Assembly (NCBI GenBank): GCA_019347775.1 | Contig: JAHWKP010000019.1 | Location: 1 to 16,033 of the forward strand | Source: Actinomycetota bacterium | GTDB lineage: Bacteria; Actinomycetota; Acidimicrobiia; Acidimicrobiales; JAHWKP01 | DNA: 16,033 nucleotides | Direction of reading: 5' to 3' | The notes under the pieces: generated by a model | Seen by the model: the letters and a program-made list of their open reading frames with translations, nothing else | What the model was told of the DNA's origin: nothing | The model's database searches: none | Made by a program: the position numbers and the translations under genes | In this document: positions 12,343 to 16,033 of the stretch, piece after piece | Layout: each line of letters opens with the position of its first letter | Position numbering within the stretch: position 1 is the first letter of the stretch

Positions 12343-14343
12343 CTAGCTACCGACTTCGGCCGGGGGCTTGGAGGGCGGCACGGCCTGCTCGAACCCGGCC
12401 AACCCGCGAACCAGCGCCTCCCGCGCGCGTTGGACCGCTCCGGCCAATCCGCCGCGAGCCCTGACGATCACCTCGATCAGCAACGCGCCGGTTCCGATGG
12501 CGACCACGAAGTCGTTGGCGAAGTCGAACAGCAGCGGCACCCCGATCACGACAAAGGCTCCGAGGATCGGACCGATCAGCGATCCGAGCCCTCCGATCAT
12601 GATGATGGCAATAAGAATCAGCGAACGCGCCGTGGTCCAGGTCGTCGACTCGGCGAAGCCGAGGTAGGTGACGTACAAAGCTCCGGCCAGAGCGGCGATG
12701 CCGCCGGACGCGGCGAAGGCCAGCAGCTTGTAGCGGGTGAGTTCGACTCCCATGGTCGCTGCCGCCTTCTCGTTCTCGCGGACGGCGAAGAAACCTCGCC
12801 CAGTGCGGCTGCGCGCCAGGTTGCGGGCCACCAGGATCGACAGCAGGAGGGCCGCCAGGCTCACGAGGAAGATGGGGCGGTTGGAAGGCGCGCCGAGATC
12901 GACCGGTCCGTACTCCGGGCGGTCCACGACGATGCCGGCTGTAGAACCACCGATCAACCGGCTCTTGAACAGATAGAACTCCGCCGCGAGGTTGAAGGCC
13001 AGGGTGGCGACCGCCAGATAGAGGCCCCGGATGCGCAGCGCCGGCAGGCCTATTACGAGGCTCACGAGCATGCCGATGATCACGACCAAGGGCAGCGCCA
13101 GGAGCCACGGAATCCCCAAGCGGGTGAAGAGATTGGCTACTGAGAACGCCCCGACGCCGGCCAGACCCCAGTGGCCGAGGGAGATTTGACCCGTGAAGCC
13201 CACTAGCACTGTGAGACTGACGCCCACCATGGCGTACACCGCCACCTCGGTGAAGATGCCGTTCGTCTTGGAGTTGGTCACCAGGCTGATGCCGACCGCG
13301 AAGAGGACGAAGATCCAGCGGGAGGACCGCACCGCTTTCGCGGCCGTCGTATCGCGGAGGCGGGCGGGCAGATCTTTGAGCGTCGGGATGAAGGCGACCT
13401 TGTCTTCGGTCTCCTCTCTCTGGCCGAAGAGACCGCCCGGACGGAACACCAGTATGGCGATGACCACGAGGAACATGAGGGTCTCGGGCACGCCCGGCGT
13501 GTCGTTGGTCCACCAGCGCAGGAATGACTCCGACACTCCGACGAACAGGCCGCCCACTACTGCACCGGGAAGACTCGTCAGCCCGCCTACTAGGGCAGCG
13601 GCCAGTCCCCGGACGAGAAACCCGGTGGACAGCGTGGAGATATCGAGAACCCCCCGCACTTGAGTGATGAGGATTCCGGCCACGCCGGCCAGCAACGCCC
13701 CGGTCACCCAGGTGAAGGTCGACACTTTCTCGGCCGAGATACCGAGGAGGCGGGCCGCCTCTCCGTTCTCGGCCGCGGCCCGTATGGCCACGCCAAACCG
13801 CGTGCGGGTGAAGAACACGACGAGTCCGAGACAGATGAGCGGCACCACGATGAGGACCTGTAGGTCGGCGCCCGTGACGACGCGGGTACCGACATCGACC
13901 GACGCGTTCAGCAGTGTCGGCAGGCGCTTGAATACCGAGGCCTGCTCCTCATTGCGGTTGAACAGGATCAGCGCAGTACCGAAGCTGACCTGAGCGAGTG
14001 CGATGGTAGCGACAAGGGTCACGAGGCGGGGTTGGTTCCGCAGAGGCCACATGACTCGCCGCTCCGCGCCCCAACCCCAAAGCCCGATCAAGGTGAGCCC
14101 GATCACGAGCGCCACCGCGTATCGCGGAGCCGTATTGGCCGCGAAAGGCACGATCTGGATGCCCCAGAGGACTCCAGCGCTGGCGAACCACCACGTGAAA
14201 AAGGCGCAGAGGAGTCCGAAGAAGGGATGGGCGAAGTTGATGGTGCGGCTGCCCTTGTAGACGAGCACGATGCCGAGCGCGAGCAGCGCGTAGACCAGCC
14301 CTGCGCTCACTCCGATGGCCAGAAATCCCAACGCCTGGCTCAT
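12343..14343 (-). CDS. LivH-LivM fused branched-chain amino acid-type ABC permease
   Basis: 666 residues joining two permeases usually encoded separately. Residues 1-308 are LivH-like (SAGLVYALLALGIVLVYKGS, INFAHPFFG, and the GLTSLPGAVVGGLFVGVSE loop near 254-272). A cytoplasmic linker at 309-342 follows, then residues 343-640 are LivM-like (GFTGQISLGHWGLAGVGAF at 382-400, GLPALRIRGLYLAVATLAF at 432-450, and IMIGGLGSLIGPILGAF near the end). Together they form the membrane channel of a HAAT-family importer for branched-chain or other hydrophobic amino acids, or related amides. The exact substrate is open. The ATG at 14343 overlaps the stop of the fused ATPase gene. No periplasmic-binding protein (LivK) gene is in the window; it may lie upstream, beyond the edge. 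Confidence 0.94.
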   Translation of the reverse strand: MSQALGFLAIGVSAGLVYALLALGIVLVYKGSRTINFAHPFFGLLCAFFTWWFASAGVLWGIQIVPFAANTAPRYAVALVIGLTLIGLWGWGAERRVMWPLRNQPRLVTLVATIALAQVSFGTALILFNRNEEQASVFKRLPTLLNASVDVGTRVVTGADLQVLIVVPLICLGLVVFFTRTRFGVAIRAAAENGEAARLLGISAEKVSTFTWVTGALLAGVAGILITQVRGVLDISTLSTGFLVRGLAAALVGGLTSLPGAVVGGLFVGVSESFLRWWTNDTPGVPETLMFLVVIAILVFRPGGLFGQREETEDKVAFIPTLKDLPARLRDTTAAKAVRSSRWIFVLFAVGISLVTNSKTNGIFTEVAVYAMVGVSLTVLVGFTGQISLGHWGLAGVGAFSVANLFTRLGIPWLLALPLVVIIGMLVSLVIGLPALRIRGLYLAVATLAFNLAAEFYLFKSRLIGGSTAGIVVDRPEYGPVDLGAPSNRPIFLVSLAALLLSILVARNLARSRTGRGFFAVRENEKAAATMGVELTRYKLLAFAASGGIAALAGALYVTYLGFAESTTWTTARSLILIAIIMIGGLGSLIGPILGAFVVIGVPLLFDFANDFVVAIGTGALLIEVIVRARGGLAGAVQRAREALVRGLAGFEQAVPPSKPPAEVGS

Positions 14344-16033
14344 GAGGAGGCCCTCTTCTTTGATGCGGATCTTTTGGCAGCGGCTTTCTTCGCTGGCGCT
14401 TTCTTCGGGGGGGACTTCTTCTTGGCGGCGGACTTCTTCGGCGTGCGGCGAGTGCGGGGTCGGTCGGAGAAACCGGCGGTGGCTCCGGCGAGGAACACGG
14501 AGCGCAGCAAGTCGGGTCGCTCGAGCAGGCCGGCGGAGGGGCCGTCGTAGCGGACCTCGCCCTTTTCCATGAAATAGGCCCGGTCGGTGTACCCGAGGGC
14601 GAAGCTCGCCTGCTGTTCGACGATGAGGATGGTTACGTTCTCCTCCTCGTGCAGGCGCTGCACCGTCTCCATCAGCCGCTCGATCACGATCGGCGCCAGT
14701 CCGAGCGACAACTCGTCGATCATCAGCAGTTCGGGCCGCGACATGAGTGCTCGTGCTGTGGCCAGCTGCTGCTGCTCGCCTCCCGACAGCGTGCCCGCGT
14801 CCTGGTCGAGGCGGTCAGCAATCCATGGGAAGTAACGAATAACCCGGTCGATCTCGGACTGCACCTCGGACGGCGGGAGGATGTAAGCGCCCATCCGCAG
14901 GTTCTCGCGGACGCTCAGCGTCGGGAAGAGACCACGCCCGCCGGGAACATGGCCGAGTCCGGCTCGAACCAACTCTTCGGCGGACATCGAGGAGATGTCT
15001 TGGCCCTTCCAACGAATGACACCACTGATGGGCGGCACCAGTCCTGACGCCGCCTTGAGCACAGTGGACTTTCCGGCCCCGTTCGTCCCGAGCAGCGCGA
15101 CCCGCTCGCCTCGGCGTACAGAGGCATTCACGCCGTAGAGAACCTGCACCTTGTCGTAGGCGACGTCGACATCTTCCAACTCGAGCAATACCTCTGCGCG
15201 GTCATCCTTCTTGCCGCTGGCAGGCTCGGACTTCGCCGCGACCTTGCGTTGCTCGGTGGGCGTTCCCAGGTAGGCCTCGATCACCCGGGAGTCGGCCTGG
15301 ACCTGAGGGGGAGTTCCATCCGACAGGTTCTGCCCGGCGTCGAGCACATAGATCCAGTCGGCCAGCCCCATGATCAGCGGCATGTCGTGCTCGATGATCA
15401 GCATGGTGGATCCGGTCTCGGCCTGGATGCGCCGTAGCAGCGGTCCCAGCGCCTCGGTCTCCTTCTGGCTGATGCCCGACGCGGGTTCGTCCAGGAGAAG
15501 AAGCTTGGGCTCGAGGGCGAGCATGCAGGCGAGCTCGAGTAGCCGAAGCGTGCCGTACGACAGCTCAGAGGCGTACTTCTCGGTGAACTCCTGCATTCCC
15601 ATCAGCCGCACGAGCGCCTCTGCCCGCTCCAGGATCTCGGCTTCCTCCCGGCTCGCGGCGGGCAGCCGGAAGGCGTGCGAGAGGATGCCGCCGGACATGT
15701 GGCGGTGCAGTGCGATCCGTAGGTTGTCGACGATCGTCAAATAAGGGAAGAGGCGCACGTTCTGCAGGGTGCGTCCGATGCCCAAGCCCGCTCGGTGTCC
15801 GGGGCTGTGCGCCAGTAGGTCGATGGTTTCGCCGGTGTCGCCGCTTCCTGGAGCGCGGTACCGAATGGCGCCGCCGTTTACCGGTTGGAAGCCCGAGATC
15901 GTCTCGAACAAAGTCGTCTTGCCCGCCCCGTTCGGTCCGATCAGACCGGTGATCTCGCCTTCCCGGACCTCCAGGTCGACACCCCCGAGCGCCTGCAACC
16001 CGCCAAATCGCACCGAGACGCCGGCGCACTCCA
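14340..16033 (-). CDS. LivG-LivF fused ABC ATPase with Lys/Ala-rich tail (5' end outside window)
   Basis: The frame is open to base 16033 and the visible N-terminus (GVSVRFGGLQAL) is already inside the LivG domain, so the start lies beyond the window; the GTG at 16013 is internal. The first domain has GPNGAGKTT (15938-15912), a LivG-type TLQNVRLFPYLT Q-loop, an unusual signature LSYGTLR in place of LSYGQQR, Walker B LLLLDEPASG and IIEHD. After a charged linker of about 25 residues the second domain is LivF-like: TNGAGKST, LSGGEQQQ, MIDELSLGLAP, IVEQQ. The two domains make one polypeptide ATPase pair for the LivHM fusion encoded next. The last 40 residues (14343-14462) are a basic PKKSAAKKKSPPKKAPAKKA-type tail with 12 Lys and 6 Arg, which ordinary LivF proteins do not have. 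Confidence 0.93.
   Translation of the reverse strand, partial: ECAGVSVRFGGLQALGGVDLEVREGEITGLIGPNGAGKTTLFETISGFQPVNGGAIRYRAPGSGDTGETIDLLAHSPGHRAGLGIGRTLQNVRLFPYLTIVDNLRIALHRHMSGGILSHAFRLPAASREEAEILERAEALVRLMGMQEFTEKYASELSYGTLRLLELACMLALEPKLLLLDEPASGISQKETEALGPLLRRIQAETGSTMLIIEHDMPLIMGLADWIYVLDAGQNLSDGTPPQVQADSRVIEAYLGTPTEQRKVAAKSEPASGKKDDRAEVLLELEDVDVAYDKVQVLYGVNASVRRGERVALLGTNGAGKSTVLKAASGLVPPISGVIRWKGQDISSMSAEELVRAGLGHVPGGRGLFPTLSVRENLRMGAYILPPSEVQSEIDRVIRYFPWIADRLDQDAGTLSGGEQQQLATARALMSRPELLMIDELSLGLAPIVIERLMETVQRLHEEENVTILIVEQQASFALGYTDRAYFMEKGEVRYDGPSAGLLERPDLLRSVFLAGATAGFSDRPRTRRTPKKSAAKKKSPPKKAPAKKAAAKRSASKKRASS

Noticed and set aside
12347..13513. 388-codon minus-strand frame inside livHM
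   Set aside because: An out-of-frame reading of the permease gene giving an Arg/Gly/His-rich, non-membrane product; a GC-content artefact.
1..16033. CRISPR arrays, insertion sequences, integrases, toxin-antitoxin or phage genes
   Set aside because: No direct-repeat array, transposase, recombinase or phage-like product was seen on either strand; the tRNA has no adjacent integrase or repeat of its 3' end that would mark an attachment site.

Overview
The window is about two-thirds G+C, with almost no intergenic space, many ATGA-type start/stop overlaps and strongly G/C-biased third codon positions. A mec-cysO-cysM operon, a cell-wall protein ending in an LAXTG class E sortase signal, and sigma-F-like promoter motifs all point to an actinomycete (Actinomycetota). 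The style would suit an Acidimicrobiia-like or other uncultured lineage, but the exact class is a guess.

Layout. (1) 2-354: the end of an N-acyl-D-amino-acid deacylase gene, then a tRNA-Val(CAC) on the minus strand. (2) 393-3313: a small ferritin-like gene (-), diverging from a GT4 glycosyltransferase (+), which converges on an amidase-signature hydrolase (-). Those last two share a CTAG at their stop codons. (3) 3365-4235: a stress cluster of CsbD (+) and Hsp20 (-), convergent around one hairpin terminator. CsbD has a clear GGTTT-N17-GGGTA promoter, the ferritin-like gene has a weaker version of it, and Hsp20 has a promoter overlapped by an inverted repeat. (4) 4308-6201: mec-cysO-cysM, the protein-thiocarboxylate route to cysteine. 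CysM makes a CysO-cysteine adduct from O-phosphoserine and thiocarboxylated CysO, and Mec releases cysteine. The operon is preceded by a 25-codon leader ORF carrying the only good ribosome binding site at its head.

(5) 6403-9587 is the most unusual part: four tightly packed genes. Two encode paralogous copies of a domain of about 190 residues that I do not recognise, one as an LAXTG wall-anchored protein and one as a lipoprotein. Between them is a four-TM protein made of an internal tandem duplication, and after them a DUF4395 membrane protein with two CxxC motifs. This looks like an undescribed envelope module, with its function unknown.

(6) 9589-16033, all minus strand: a fused LivG-LivF ATPase (running off the window edge, with a histone-H1-like Lys/Ala tail), a fused LivH-LivM permease, a GldA-like ATPase and a fused GldF-GldG protein. 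These follow one another with 4-bp overlaps or a 7-bp gap and look like one transcription unit for two different ABC systems. No CRISPR array, insertion sequence, integrase or phage gene was seen.
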